Below, one piece after another: positions 8,087 through 16,972 of a stretch of 64,000 nt of DNA (within the stretch, counting starts at the first letter, position 1; each line of letters begins with the position of its first letter). Below the pieces are notes generated by a model. It did not search any database. It was not told the DNA's origin and saw only the letters and a list, made by a program, of their open reading frames with translations. The stretch comes from Butyrivibrio sp. VCD2006 (GTDB lineage: Bacteria; Bacillota; Clostridia; Lachnospirales; Lachnospiraceae). Location: the NCBI RefSeq assembly GCF_000423925.1, contig NZ_AUIX01000002.1:124001-188000 (forward strand), in the 5' to 3' direction. The translations under genes and the position numbers were made by a program.

Positions 8087-9619
8087 ATGGCTAAGAAAGA
8101 ACAGAGTAAAAGAAGATGTGGCGTGCTGATGCCTATATTCAGCTTACCGTCCAAGTATGGTATTGGTGCTTTTTCAAAGGAGGCCTACGAGTTTGTGGAT
8201 TTTCTTGAAAAATCCGGTCAGAGCTACTGGCAGATACTGCCACTTGGCCCGACAAGCTATGGAGATTCGCCTTACCAGTCATTCTCTACTTATGCGGGAA
8301 ATCCGTACTTTATAGATCTTGAGAAGCTTATAGAAATGGGCTTTTTGAAGAAGGAAGATGTTGATAAGGTAAACTTTGGTACTGATGAGGAGTACATCAA
8401 CTATGAGCGACTTTTTAAGGCGCGTGATCTTGTGCTCTACACCGCATATGTAAACAGCGGACTTTCTGAGAACAGTAAGAAGAAGCCAAAGCCTGAGCTT
8501 AAGAAGGAGTTCGATGCTTTTGTTAAGAAACATTCAGACTGGCTTCCGGATTATGCTCTTTACATGGCACTTAAGAAGCGCTACGACGGACTTAGCTGGG
8601 TTGAGTGGCCGGAGGATATAAGACTTAGGAAAAAGGATGCCATGGAGGCTGCCAGAACAAAGCATGCTGACAGAATCGGGCTTTATGAGTTTGAACAGTT
8701 TATCTTCATGAAGCAGTGGTTTGAGCTTAAGGCTTATGCCAACAGCAAAAAGATAGATATTATCGGTGATATTCCGATATATGTTGCCTTTGACTCAGCT
8801 GACACCTGGGCAAATCCCAAGCTTTTCCAGCTGGATAAGAAGAACCTTCCGATAGCAGTTGCAGGTTGTCCTCCGGATTCCTTTGCAAGAACAGGACAGC
8901 TATGGGGCAATCCGCTTTATAAATGGGATTATCATGAAAAGACAGGCTTTAAATGGTGGATAAACCGAATAAAGAGCTGCTACGAGCTTTACGATGTTAT
9001 AAGAATTGACCATTTCCGCGGTTTTGATGAATACTATTCAATACCTTTCGGTGAACCTACTGCGGAGAACGGACAGTGGGTAAAGGGCCCGGGATACAAG
9101 CTTTTTGATACAATGAAAAAAGAGCTTGGAACGTTGAGAGTTATCGCTGAGGATTTGGGATATCTCACACCTTCGGTTATAGCACTTGTAAAGAGAACCG
9201 GATTCCCGGGAATGAAAATTTTACAGTTTGCGTTTGATGCAAGGGAGGAGAGCGACTATCTGCCTCACAATTACGTGAAGAACAGTATAGTTTACACGGG
9301 GACGCATGACAATGACACTACTTTGGGATGGTTTAACACAATCCCGAGGGAGGATAAGCGTTTTGCGAAAAAGTACCTTAATATCAAGTCCAACAAAGGA
9401 ATAGTATGGGAGTTTATCCGCGCTACAATGGCGAGTGTTTCGGATACTGCGATAATTCCTATTCAGGATTACCTTGAGCTTGGTAAAGAAGCGAGAATAA
9501 ATATCCCTTCAACACTTGGAAAGAACTGGACCTGGAGAATGAAGAGCGGCGTGCTTACCGATGAACTGGCAGAAAGAATGCATGATATGGCGAAGACCTA
9601 CGGTAGATGCGCTGACTGA
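8087..9619 (+). CDS. malQ: 4-alpha-glucanotransferase (amylomaltase)
   Basis: GH77 enzyme of 510 aa, cytoplasmic, that transfers alpha-1,4-glucan segments between maltodextrins and frees glucose. Visible features: the N-terminal RRCGVLMPIFSLPSKYGIG, SYGDSPYQ, and VIRIDHFRGF carrying the catalytic nucleophile Asp; then RVIAEDLGYLTPSV with the acid/base Glu, and TGTHDNDTTLGW with the third catalytic Asp. All three catalytic residues appear present. ATG 8087 is preferred with AAAGGA 10 bp upstream; an in-frame upstream start would run through the operator. It is expected to work with GlgP on glycogen or maltodextrin, and a shared operator supports this. Confidence 0.95.
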   Translation: MAKKEQSKRRCGVLMPIFSLPSKYGIGAFSKEAYEFVDFLEKSGQSYWQILPLGPTSYGDSPYQSFSTYAGNPYFIDLEKLIEMGFLKKEDVDKVNFGTDEEYINYERLFKARDLVLYTAYVNSGLSENSKKKPKPELKKEFDAFVKKHSDWLPDYALYMALKKRYDGLSWVEWPEDIRLRKKDAMEAARTKHADRIGLYEFEQFIFMKQWFELKAYANSKKIDIIGDIPIYVAFDSADTWANPKLFQLDKKNLPIAVAGCPPDSFARTGQLWGNPLYKWDYHEKTGFKWWINRIKSCYELYDVIRIDHFRGFDEYYSIPFGEPTAENGQWVKGPGYKLFDTMKKELGTLRVIAEDLGYLTPSVIALVKRTGFPGMKILQFAFDAREESDYLPHNYVKNSIVYTGTHDNDTTLGWFNTIPREDKRFAKKYLNIKSNKGIVWEFIRATMASVSDTAIIPIQDYLELGKEARINIPSTLGKNWTWRMKSGVLTDELAERMHDMAKTYGRCAD

Positions 9620-9631
9620 CGAGGATCTATT

Positions 9632-11212
9632 ATGAGTAAATTATCCCGGGCTTTAAGCGTATTGTTAACAGCATCATTTTTGACGACATGTATAGGGTGT
9701 TCTGCTTTTGAGGATCAGAATGCCGGTGTAAATTCGTCGTCTTTAGATGACCTCAACAGCATTACATGTATGGTGTGGGATCGTGGCAGTTTGCCTGAAG
9801 GATATACCGCTGATGACAATACGCTTGCGAACTGGATAAGAGGAAAAGTAAAGGAAGAGTGCGGGATAGACGTACATTTCGTTTCAGTCAGCAGATCAAC
9901 TTCCGATGAGACCATAAAGAAGATGGTTGATGAGGGAATCGCTCCTGATATAATTTTTTCCTATTCTTCATCTGTGTTTGGCTATATGACTAAGCAGGGT
10001 AAGGTTGCTGACCTGACTGAGTCCCTGGAAAAATATGGGGATAATATTAAAGAATATACCGGTAGTATTCAGTACATGGGAAGCTACAACGACCTGCAGG
10101 TCGCTGTTATGAAAAGAAGAGGCTTTAAGGGACCGCGCCATGCAGCTTATATAAGAAAAGACTGGTGTGATGACTTAGGGCTTAGTGTCCCTAAGAATAA
10201 AGACGAGCTTATTGAGTTTCTCTATGCAGTCAAGGAAAAGAATCCCGGTAATGTTAATGGTGTAATTCCTTGGGGAATGGGCGGAGATGTTCATTCAGAG
10301 AGATTTTATCAGGGCTTTGTAAATTCCTATGTTGAGAATCTCTCCGAAAGGGATGCATATATTTACTCCGAAAGATATATGGTTGTTGCTGATGGAGCAG
10401 TGGAAGGTCTGAGAGAGCTGAACAGGCTATATAATGACGGAATCATTTCGCTTGATTTCACGGCGGATTCGGATAATTCAAAATATGTTGAAGATGTTGA
10501 GTCCGGGAAAGTAGGATTTATTGTGGACGAGGCTACTTCACCATTCACATATGTTTCGATGCTTAAAGAAAAAGATCCTACAATTGAGCTTGATCCTCTG
10601 ATTTGTTTTGATCTCGAGGATGGCAGCTATAGGAATGTTGCGGAACCTGATTATGGAATGTATGTTATGGTTCCTGCAACCAGTAAGGGTAAAACAGATG
10701 CAGCAATTAAATATCTCAATTGGCTTGCGGATCCTAATAATGCAGAAATGGTAAATTTCACGCCTGATCATGATGAAACTGAATCGGGTGCAGCTATGAC
10801 AATGTCAAAGGAGCAGCTTTTTGCCCTTGGATATCCCGGAAATCCGACAGATTATTGCATAGTAAACGAGCACTTTGATTTTGTTGATAAAAAAGAAGCG
10901 CTGGTATCTTTGTGGACAGAGAATTGTCCATGGGAAGAGCCTTCATGGTTTGAAGGATTCTATGATGTCTGTGTGACGGATCAGTTTGATTTTCCTACAT
11001 CCAGTACAGTACTTGAGTCTGAGGTGAAATACTCCGTAGATCTGGATGTTGCACTGGTTGAGTATGCATATAATCTTATTTGCTGTCCCAGAGATGGCTT
11101 TGATAAATTGCAGAAGACCGAGTATAAGAGGTTGATTGATATGGGACTTCAGGAAGTGCTGGATGAAAGAGCAGAAGCATACGACAGCGGAAAGCTTAAG
11201 TTTGGCAATTGA
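9632..11212 (+). CDS. Sugar ABC transporter substrate-binding lipoprotein (orphan)
   Basis: 526-aa lipoprotein. The N-terminus is a class II signal peptide ending CIGC, so Cys23 is the likely lipid anchor; the mature part would sit on the outer face of the membrane. The rest resembles family 1 extracellular solute-binding proteins (LipO-like), with the typical clamshell pattern and a late IKYLNWLADPNNAEM segment. It probably captures an oligosaccharide, but the ligand cannot be told. It follows malQ by 12 bp, so it may be co-transcribed and linked to maltodextrin use. No permease or ATPase gene is in the window, so it must share a distant transporter or act as a sensor. Confidence 0.85.
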   Translation: MSKLSRALSVLLTASFLTTCIGCSAFEDQNAGVNSSSLDDLNSITCMVWDRGSLPEGYTADDNTLANWIRGKVKEECGIDVHFVSVSRSTSDETIKKMVDEGIAPDIIFSYSSSVFGYMTKQGKVADLTESLEKYGDNIKEYTGSIQYMGSYNDLQVAVMKRRGFKGPRHAAYIRKDWCDDLGLSVPKNKDELIEFLYAVKEKNPGNVNGVIPWGMGGDVHSERFYQGFVNSYVENLSERDAYIYSERYMVVADGAVEGLRELNRLYNDGIISLDFTADSDNSKYVEDVESGKVGFIVDEATSPFTYVSMLKEKDPTIELDPLICFDLEDGSYRNVAEPDYGMYVMVPATSKGKTDAAIKYLNWLADPNNAEMVNFTPDHDETESGAAMTMSKEQLFALGYPGNPTDYCIVNEHFDFVDKKEALVSLWTENCPWEEPSWFEGFYDVCVTDQFDFPTSSTVLESEVKYSVDLDVALVEYAYNLICCPRDGFDKLQKTEYKRLIDMGLQEVLDERAEAYDSGKLKFGN

Positions 11213-11269
11213 TTTTATGGTAAATGGCATTACCTGAGGAAAAAATGTTTTTATGAAAAGGAGTTTGAA

Positions 11270-11821
11270 ATGGCAAATATAGCGATTTTTCTTGCAGATG
11301 GTTTCGAAGAGATCGAGGCACTTACTGTTGTTGATCTGTGCCGAAGAGCATCTCTTAACATAGATATGGTATCTGTTATGGGGAACCTTAGCGTTACAGG
11401 ATCCCATGGCATTGAAGTGAAAGCAGATAAGCTTTTGGAAGATGTAAACTTTGATGAGATGGATATGCTGGTACTTCCGGGAGGAATGCCCGGAACCACT
11501 AATCTTGAGAAGACCGAAAAGCTGATGGAGCAGGTTCGTGCTTTTGATGCTGCAGGTAAGTTTATCAGTGCTATTTGCGCTGCTCCCGGAGTGTTTGGCA
11601 GAGCCGGACTTCTTCAGGGTAAAAAGGCTTGTGTTTTCCCGGGGCTTGAGGGTGAGCTTAAAGGCGCTGATGTTCAGATGTCAGAGACCACAATTGATGG
11701 ACACATCCTCACAAGCCGTGGAATGGGTACAGCTATTCCTTTCGGTCTTGCAATCGTTGCCCGCTTCTGCGGGGAGGATGCTGCCACAGAACTTGGCAAG
11801 AAAATTGTCTTCCGGGTATAA
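11270..11821 (+). CDS. DJ-1/PfpI family protein
   Basis: 183-aa cytoplasmic protein of the DJ-1/ThiJ/YajL branch. The family signature is clear: IFLADGFEEIEALTVVD at the N-terminus with the conserved Glu, and SAICAAPG with the nucleophile-elbow Cys103. Relatives act on methylglyoxal damage or as redox-sensitive chaperones; the precise role here is unknown. AAAAGGAG lies 6-7 bp before ATG 11270. It follows the binding protein by 57 bp. Full length for the family and no missing key residue. Confidence 0.9.
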   Translation: MANIAIFLADGFEEIEALTVVDLCRRASLNIDMVSVMGNLSVTGSHGIEVKADKLLEDVNFDEMDMLVLPGGMPGTTNLEKTEKLMEQVRAFDAAGKFISAICAAPGVFGRAGLLQGKKACVFPGLEGELKGADVQMSETTIDGHILTSRGMGTAIPFGLAIVARFCGEDAATELGKKIVFRV

Positions 11822-12176
11822 GAATTACAGGTCCCTCACTTTGGTTGTATATAATAATTCGATCCATATTGCGTCTGACAGGTCTATATATGCAATATTT
11901 GCTCGCGTTGAACCGTACACTTCAATGAGCCCAAATCATCAATCCCTGCGTGCAAGGGCACTTGGGATTGATTGGTCTCATTTCCGTGGTTCATAGCTCG
12001 CAAAGTATTTCATATATAGTCCTGACATCCGCAATACGGATTCGAATATTACTTCTTCAGCCAAAGCGAGGGACTTACAATTTGTGATACACGTGATAGA
12101 ATATGTTACTTGCAGCAATTGCGTGAATGGTACACATTGGTCGTTGCGGAATCTTCAGATAGGGAATGAGGTTTGT
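11822..12176 (+). other. Intergenic region with one hairpin
   Basis: No gene is supported in these 355 bp. The one clear structure is a stem ATCAATCCC/GGGATTGAT (about 11939-11971) that contains an inner GTGC/GCAC pair. No T-run follows it. A frame from 12084 runs into the CYTH gene but has no ribosome binding site. Confidence 0.5.
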
Positions 12177-12776
12177 ATGGGTTTAGAGATAGAGAGAAAG
12201 TTTACGGTTAAGAGGTTGCCGGAGAATTTGGAAGGTTATCCGGTACATATTATAGAGCAGGGATATCTTAACGTGGTGCCGGCAATAAGGGTGCGAAGAG
12301 AAGATGAGAAGTATTATATGACATATAAGAGCTTTAAAGATTTTGGCGCAGGATGTGAGGGAGATGGTCATGAAGGAAGCGGCGCAGACGGCGAGTTGTC
12401 AGATAATAGGGGGTCATCCGATATCGGTAAGATAGAATATAATCTTCCCCTTGATAAGGATTCCTATGAGCATCTTGTTGAGAAGGCAGATGGGAATGTG
12501 ATACGAAAAAAGAGGTATCTGATTCCGTTAAATACAGATGCGTTTGATGAGGTATTTTTAAATGAGAATAATAAGCTTAAAGGTGCTGTTGATGATGGAG
12601 AGATTAAGATAGAGCTTGATGTTTTTGATGCGCCTTTTGAAGGAAGGGTATTGGCTGAGGTAGAGTTCCCTGATGAGGAGTCTGCGGCAGTATATAAGCC
12701 TGCAGAATGGTTTGATCAGGATGTTACCGGAGATACCAGGTGGAGTAATGCTCACATGAGCACTGAAGAGCTTTGA
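12177..12776 (+). CDS. CYTH domain protein (triphosphatase-like)
   Basis: 199 aa. The N-terminus has the CYTH signature ExExK within GLEIERKFTV, followed by the usual alternating charged strands (IRVRRED, YYMTYKSF, KIEYNLPL, KKRYLIPL, KIELDVFD, LAEVEFPDE). Family members bind triphosphate groups with a metal inside a beta-tunnel; many bacterial ones hydrolyse inorganic triphosphate. A glycine/aspartate-rich insert of about 25 residues near position 65-90 looks disordered and unusual. ATG 12177 has GAGG 5 bp upstream. It is a single gene, with the tig promoter beginning 60 bp downstream. Confidence 0.88.
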   Translation: MGLEIERKFTVKRLPENLEGYPVHIIEQGYLNVVPAIRVRREDEKYYMTYKSFKDFGAGCEGDGHEGSGADGELSDNRGSSDIGKIEYNLPLDKDSYEHLVEKADGNVIRKKRYLIPLNTDAFDEVFLNENNKLKGAVDDGEIKIELDVFDAPFEGRVLAEVEFPDEESAAVYKPAEWFDQDVTGDTRWSNAHMSTEEL

Positions 12777-12830
12777 TGATGACATGTAATAGCATTCGAA
12801 AGCTGAGAAAATAACTGCATAAAATTAATG

Positions 12831-12859
12831 TGGAAATAAATTATGACCTATGCTATAAT
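12831..12859 (+). promoter_or_regulatory. tig promoter, strong extended -10
   Basis: TGCTATAAT at 12851-12859 is a perfect extended -10 box. The -35 at 12831-12836 (TGGAAA) is weak, with 17 bp between. Transcription should start near 12866, right at the beginning of the structured leader. Confidence 0.7.
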
Positions 12860-12865
12860 CTTTAG

Positions 12866-13003
12866 GCGACTGTGCCGAGGTATATTAGCATGGGTCGTTT
12901 ATTTTGCAGAGACACGCATATCGAGATTACTCAGTGCGAATGCGTGCCCGGTATCGAGCAGGTCATTCAGGTTTTTCCTGCGCGATCAGATAACAGCACA
13001 GAA
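12866..13003 (+). ncRNA. Structured leader RNA in front of tig
   Basis: An outer stem CTGTGC (12870-12875) with GCACAG (12996-13001) closes a multi-branch fold. Inside are a stem CACGCAT/ATGCGTG (12913-12919 with 12940-12946), extended by TCG/CGA across a one-base bulge, and a stem ATCGAGCAGG with CCTGCGCGAT (12953-12962 with 12977-12986, one mismatch). No terminator T-run follows, so it is likely a 5' leader of tig rather than a free RNA. I do not recognise a known riboswitch class. Confidence 0.5.
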
Positions 13004-13055
13004 TAAATAATGTGTAACAGTTTACTTATAAGTAGTAATAGGAGGAAACATTTTA

Positions 13056-14504
13056 ATGAGCGTATCAGTAGAAAAGCTCGAGAAGAGCATGGCTAAGCTT
13101 ACAATCGAAGTTGCAGCTGAGAACTTTGATAAGGCTATCGACAAGGTTTACAACAAGCAGAAGGGTAAGATTCAGATTCCCGGATTCCGTAAGGGTAAGG
13201 CTCCCCGTCACATGATCGAGCGCATGTACGGCAAGGAAGTATTCTTCGAGGATGCAGCTAACGAAGTTATCAACGAGGAGTATCCTAAGGCTGTTGAAGA
13301 GTGCGGCGAGGACGTTGTTTCCAATCCCGATATCGATGTAACACAGCTTGAGGCAGGTAAGCCTTTCATCTTTACAGCTACTGTCGCTCTTAAGCCCGAG
13401 GTTAAACTTGGCAAATATAAGGGCGTTGAGGTTGAGAAGATGGACCTTGATGTAACAGATGAAGAAATCGATGCTGAGATCGATCAGGAGCGTAACAGAA
13501 ACGCAAGAACAATCGAGGTTACAGATCGTGCAGTAGAGAAGGACGATATCGTAACTCTTGACTTCGAGGGATTCGTTGATGGTGTTGCTTTCGAAGGTGG
13601 TAAGGGTACAGATTATCCTCTTACAATCGGTTCAGGTTCATTCATTCCCGGATTTGAAGATCAGCTCATCGGATTTGAGATCGGCAAAGAAGGCGAAGTT
13701 AACGTAACATTCCCTGAGGATTATCACTCAGAGGATCTTGCAGGTAAGGCTGCAACATTCAAGTGCACAGTTAAGGCTATCAAGACTAAGGAGCTTCCTG
13801 AGCTTAATGATGAGTTCGCAAGTGATGTTTCTGAGTTCGAGACAGTTGCTGAGTACAAGGAAAATGTAAAGAATAAGATCGCTGAGCGCAAAGAGGCAGA
13901 TGCTAAGGCTAAGCGTGAGGATGCAGCAGTTAAGGCTGTTATCGAGGATTCAGAGATGGAGCTTCCTGAGAAGATGATCGAGACTCAGCAGAAGCAGATC
14001 GTTAATGATTTCGCTCAGAGACTTCAGTATCAGGGCATGAACATGCAGCAGTATATGCAGTACACAGGCAACACTGTTGATCAGCTCCTTGAGCAGGTTA
14101 AGCCCCAGGCTATCGAGCGTATTCAGTCAAGACTTGTTCTTGAGGCAGTTGCTGCAGCTGAGAAGTTCGAGATTTCTGAGGATGAGATTCAGGAAGAGCT
14201 TGAGAAGATGGCTAAGCAGTATGGCATGGAAGCTGATAAGGTTAAGGAGCTCATGGGTAACCGTGAGATCAAGAGCCTTAAGGAAGATCTTCTTGTTCAG
14301 AAGGCAGCTAATTTCCTTGTAGAGAACGCTAAGGAAGTAGGTGCTAAGAAGACAACAAAGAAGGCAGCAGCTAAGAAGTCTGACGATGCAGCAGAGGAGA
14401 AGCCGAAGCGCACACGCAAGACTGTAGCTAAGAAGTCTGATGATGCAGCAGAGGAGAAGCCGAAGCGCACACGTAAGACAGCAGCTAAGAAGGACGAAGA
14501 GTAA
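13056..14504 (+). CDS. tig: Trigger factor with repeated basic C-terminal tail
   Basis: Ribosome-bound chaperone and peptidyl-prolyl isomerase of 482 aa that meets nascent chains at the exit tunnel. The ribosome-binding signature GFRKGKAPRHMIE is present near residue 43, then the FKBP-like domain (about 150-245) and the helical C-terminal chaperone domain (about 250-435). The last 45 residues are an added tail with two 19-residue repeats of SDDAAEEKPKRTRKT flanked by AKK. The family is usually near 430 aa, so the tail is extra; it is histone H1-like in composition. TAGGAGGAAAC lies 6-10 bp before the ATG. It heads the tig-clpP-clpX group. Confidence 0.96.
   Translation: MSVSVEKLEKSMAKLTIEVAAENFDKAIDKVYNKQKGKIQIPGFRKGKAPRHMIERMYGKEVFFEDAANEVINEEYPKAVEECGEDVVSNPDIDVTQLEAGKPFIFTATVALKPEVKLGKYKGVEVEKMDLDVTDEEIDAEIDQERNRNARTIEVTDRAVEKDDIVTLDFEGFVDGVAFEGGKGTDYPLTIGSGSFIPGFEDQLIGFEIGKEGEVNVTFPEDYHSEDLAGKAATFKCTVKAIKTKELPELNDEFASDVSEFETVAEYKENVKNKIAERKEADAKAKREDAAVKAVIEDSEMELPEKMIETQQKQIVNDFAQRLQYQGMNMQQYMQYTGNTVDQLLEQVKPQAIERIQSRLVLEAVAAAEKFEISEDEIQEELEKMAKQYGMEADKVKELMGNREIKSLKEDLLVQKAANFLVENAKEVGAKKTTKKAAAKKSDDAAEEKPKRTRKTVAKKSDDAAEEKPKRTRKTAAKKDEE
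14371..14484 (+). repeat. Two-copy 57-bp direct repeat in the tig tail
   Basis: Two nearly identical 57-bp units encode the 19-residue AKK-SDDAAEEKPKRTRKT unit, followed by a partial third (AKKDEE). The units differ by only a few bases, so the duplication looks recent. Confidence 0.8.
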
Positions 14505-14517
14505 TTTTGAATTACAC

Positions 14518-14551
14518 CTCCCTGAACTTATTTGTTCAGGGAGTTTTTTGT
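14518..14551 (+). terminator. Intrinsic terminator after tig
   Basis: CTCCCTGAAC and GTTCAGGGAG form a perfect 10-bp stem with a 6-nt loop, followed by TTTTTTG. Confidence 0.92.
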
Positions 14552-14756
14552 TTGATAAAATATTCCTTGAGCAGGATGAAAAATTTTTTGAAGATTTATG
14601 GATAACCTAAGTCCTTCTCGTTTAATAAGACATTCCTTGATTAAGCATGAATTCACTTTTTCAGCCTCATGGATAATTTATGTCTTTCTCGTTTAAAAAG
14701 ATATTCCTTGATTAAGCATGAATTCCTTCTTTCAGCCTTATAGATAACTTAAGCCC
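14550..14756. repeat. Three-copy, roughly 71-bp tandem repeat
   Basis: Units begin at about 14550, 14620 and 14691. Each has GTTT, then ATTCCTTGA, then an AAGCATGAATTC-like core, then ATGGATAA or ATAGATAA, and ends near CTTTCTC. The second and third are closer to each other than to the first. The array is non-coding and fills the space between the tig terminator and the clpP leader. Confidence 0.8.
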
Positions 14757-14820
14757 GCAAATAAACAGAGCGATTAAATCGATTATGCGTAAGCAACGAG
14801 AGTTAATCGCACTGTTTATT
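14757..14820 (+). repeat. Large inverted repeat upstream of clpP
   Basis: AATAAACAG-A-GCGATTAA pairs with TTAATCGC-A-CTGTTTATT, giving an 18-position stem with a single central mismatch and a loop of about 25 bases. It lies upstream of the clpP promoter, so it may act as DNA or end read-through rather than being in the clpP leader. Confidence 0.65.
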
Positions 14821-14841
14821 AAAGGGCGCATTTTCCAAAGG

Positions 14842-14871
14842 TTGCGCAAAATGAATAAAATGCGGTATAAT
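14842..14871 (+). promoter_or_regulatory. clpP promoter
   Basis: TTGCGC (14842-14847), an 18-bp spacer and a perfect TATAAT (14866-14871). The expected start near 14878 leaves about 33 bases of leader before ATG 14911. Confidence 0.65.
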
Positions 14872-14910
14872 GATTTGGTATTATATACTAAATATAACAG
14901 AGAGGAAGCG

Positions 14911-15522
14911 ATGAATATGAGTTTGATACCTTATGTAATAGAGCAGACAAGTCGCGGTGAGCGTTCATACGATATTTATTCCAGACTTTTGAAGGAGCGT
15001 ATAGTATTCCTTGGTGAGGAGGTTAACTCCGTATCAGCCAGTGTTGTTGTTGCACAGCTCCTTTTCCTTGAAGCAGAGGATCCCAGTAAGGATATTCATA
15101 TGTATATTAACAGCCCCGGTGGTGAGATCACATCCGGTATGGCTATCTACGATACAATGCATTATATCAAGTGTGATGTAAGCACAATCTGTATCGGTAT
15201 GGCAGCAAGTATGGGTGCATTCCTTCTTGCAGGCGGTGCTAAGGGTAAGCGTATGGCTCTTCCCAATGCAGAGATCATGATCCACCAGCCCCTTGGAGGA
15301 ACTCAGGGACAGGCTACTGAGATCGAGATTGCTGCTAAGCATATCATTCGTACAAAAGAAAAACTGAATACTCTTTTATCAGAGAATACAGGCAAGCCTT
15401 ATGAGCAGATTGCGGCTGATACAGAGAGAGATAACTGGATGACAGCTAAGGAGGCTATGGAGTACGGACTTATCGATTCAGTAATTGAGTCAAGACCCAA
15501 GGAAGATAAGGACAATAAGTAA
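14911..15522 (+). CDS. clpP: ATP-dependent Clp protease proteolytic subunit
   Basis: 203-aa serine protease that forms the double seven-membered chamber fed by ClpX. The catalytic triad is visible: Ser100 in [11 protein letters not shown], His125 in MIHQPLGG and Asp174 in TERDNW. The N-terminus [20 protein letters not shown] is typical, including the short propeptide-like start. ATG 14911 is preceded by AGAGGAAG with 5-bp spacing; a longer frame from 14785 would run through the promoter and is rejected. clpX follows after 51 bp, the usual arrangement, so the pair is probably one transcript. Confidence 0.97.
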   Translation: MNMSLIPYVIEQTSRGERSYDIYSRLLKERIVFLGEEVNSVSASVVVAQLLFLEAEDPSKDIHMYINSPGGEITSGMAIYDTMHYIKCDVSTICIGMAASMGAFLLAGGAKGKRMALPNAEIMIHQPLGGTQGQATEIEIAAKHIIRTKEKLNTLLSENTGKPYEQIAADTERDNWMTAKEAMEYGLIDSVIESRPKEDKDNK

Positions 15523-15573
15523 TATAAATTAGCTCTTAGAGCTGATATTTAAATTTAAAAGGAATAATAAATT

Positions 15574-16848
15574 ATGGCAGGAAAAAACAACGGCGAGATT
15601 CGTTGCTCATTTTGTAACAAGACACAGAACCAGGTAAAGAAGCTGATCGCAGGACCTGCAGGTGTATATATCTGTGATGAGTGCGTTGATATCTGTGCAG
15701 ACATTATTGAGGAAGAATTTGAAGACGAGCCTGTGCAGCACGATGACAGAGATATCAATCTGCTCAAGCCTGTTGAGATCAAGAGCTTTCTTGATGATTA
15801 TGTAATTGGTCAGGATGAGGCAAAAAAGGTTCTTTCGGTTGCGGTTTACAATCATTATAAGCGCGTTATGGCTCCTAAGGCTCATGGCGTAGATGATGAA
15901 GTTGAGCTTCAGAAGAGCAACATCATCATGGTTGGACCCACCGGTTCAGGTAAGACTTACCTTGCACAGACTCTTGCGAAGATTATTAACGTTCCTTTCG
16001 CAATCGCAGATGCCACAACTCTTACAGAGGCAGGCTATGTTGGTGAGGACGTTGAGAATATTCTTCTTAAGCTCATTCAGGCAGCTGATTATGATGTCGA
16101 GAGAGCACAGTACGGTATTGTTTACATTGATGAGATTGATAAGATAACCAAGAAGAGTGAGAACGTCTCTATCACACGTGATGTATCAGGTGAAGGCGTT
16201 CAGCAGGCACTTCTTAAGATAATCGAGGGTACAACAGCAAGTGTTCCTCCGCAGGGTGGACGTAAGCATCCTCATCAGGAGCTTATTCAGATTGATACAT
16301 CGAACATTCTGTTTATCTGCGGCGGTGCTTTTGATGGCCTTGATAAGATCGTAGAGGCAAGACTTGATCGTAACTCAATCGGATTTAATGCAGAGATTGC
16401 TGATAAGAGCGAGAGAGAAATTGGTGAGGTATTAAAAGAGGTTACACCTCAGGATCTTACCAAGTTTGGACTTATCCCTGAATTTGTAGGTCGTGTTCCG
16501 ATCTGCGTAACTCTTGAGGGACTTAACAAGGAAGCTCTTGTACGTATACTTACAGAGCCCAAGAATGCTCTTGTTAAGCAGTATCAGAAGCTCTTCGATT
16601 TTGATGATGTTAAGCTTTCCTTCGAGGATGATGCTGTTGATAAGATAGCAGAGCTTGCTCATGAGAGGAAGACAGGAGCCAGAGGCCTAAGATCCATTAT
16701 GGAAAAGGCTATGATGGATGTTATGTACGAGATTCCTTCAGATGACAACATTTCAGAATGTGTTGTTACTGAGGAAGCTGTAAGCGGTACATCCAGTCCG
16801 CTTATCGTGTACAAGGATGAGGCTAAGAGACTTAAGCCTGCGAAGTAA
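15574..16848 (+). CDS. clpX: ATP-dependent Clp protease ATP-binding subunit ClpX
   Basis: 424-aa AAA+ unfoldase that feeds tagged or misfolded proteins to ClpP. The N-terminal zinc-binding domain has four cysteines (CSFC near residue 11 and CDECVDIC near 34). Walker A is GPTGSGKT at 121-128, Walker B lies in [16 protein letters not shown] precedes it, and sensor 2 lies in the GARGLRS region. Everything expected of the family is present and the length is normal. AAAAGGAATAAT precedes the ATG. A terminator follows, so clpP-clpX forms a closed unit. Confidence 0.97.
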   Translation: MAGKNNGEIRCSFCNKTQNQVKKLIAGPAGVYICDECVDICADIIEEEFEDEPVQHDDRDINLLKPVEIKSFLDDYVIGQDEAKKVLSVAVYNHYKRVMAPKAHGVDDEVELQKSNIIMVGPTGSGKTYLAQTLAKIINVPFAIADATTLTEAGYVGEDVENILLKLIQAADYDVERAQYGIVYIDEIDKITKKSENVSITRDVSGEGVQQALLKIIEGTTASVPPQGGRKHPHQELIQIDTSNILFICGGAFDGLDKIVEARLDRNSIGFNAEIADKSEREIGEVLKEVTPQDLTKFGLIPEFVGRVPICVTLEGLNKEALVRILTEPKNALVKQYQKLFDFDDVKLSFEDDAVDKIAELAHERKTGARGLRSIMEKAMMDVMYEIPSDDNISECVVTEEAVSGTSSPLIVYKDEAKRLKPAK

Positions 16849-16869
16849 ATAATGGCATGAGCTGAAATT

Positions 16870-16908
16870 TAAGGCAGAGATGGATTTCATCCCTGCCTTT
16901 TAATAATT
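16870..16908 (+). terminator. Intrinsic terminator after clpX
   Basis: AAGGCAG-A-GATG pairs with CATC-C-CTGCCTT over a 5-nt loop and is followed by TTTAATAATT. Confidence 0.85.
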
Positions 16909-16972
16909 AAAATGCCTGGAAGAATCTGATTCGAAGGCGTGTATAAGATGGTATTAACTCGGTGAGGAATAT

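Noticed and set aside
11538..11996. 152-codon frame overlapping the DJ-1 gene
   Set aside because: It is a shifted frame of the DJ-1/PfpI gene with no family signature; the correct gene has a strong ribosome binding site and motif.
12866..13003. 6S RNA or signal recognition particle RNA
   Set aside because: 6S RNA is one long hairpin with a central bubble and SRP RNA has a conserved GGAA-loop helix; this fold is multi-branched and has neither, and no terminator follows.
14785..14910. Upstream extension of clpP
   Set aside because: The extension passes through the TTGCGC/TATAAT promoter and an inverted repeat; ClpP proteins begin near MSLIPYV.
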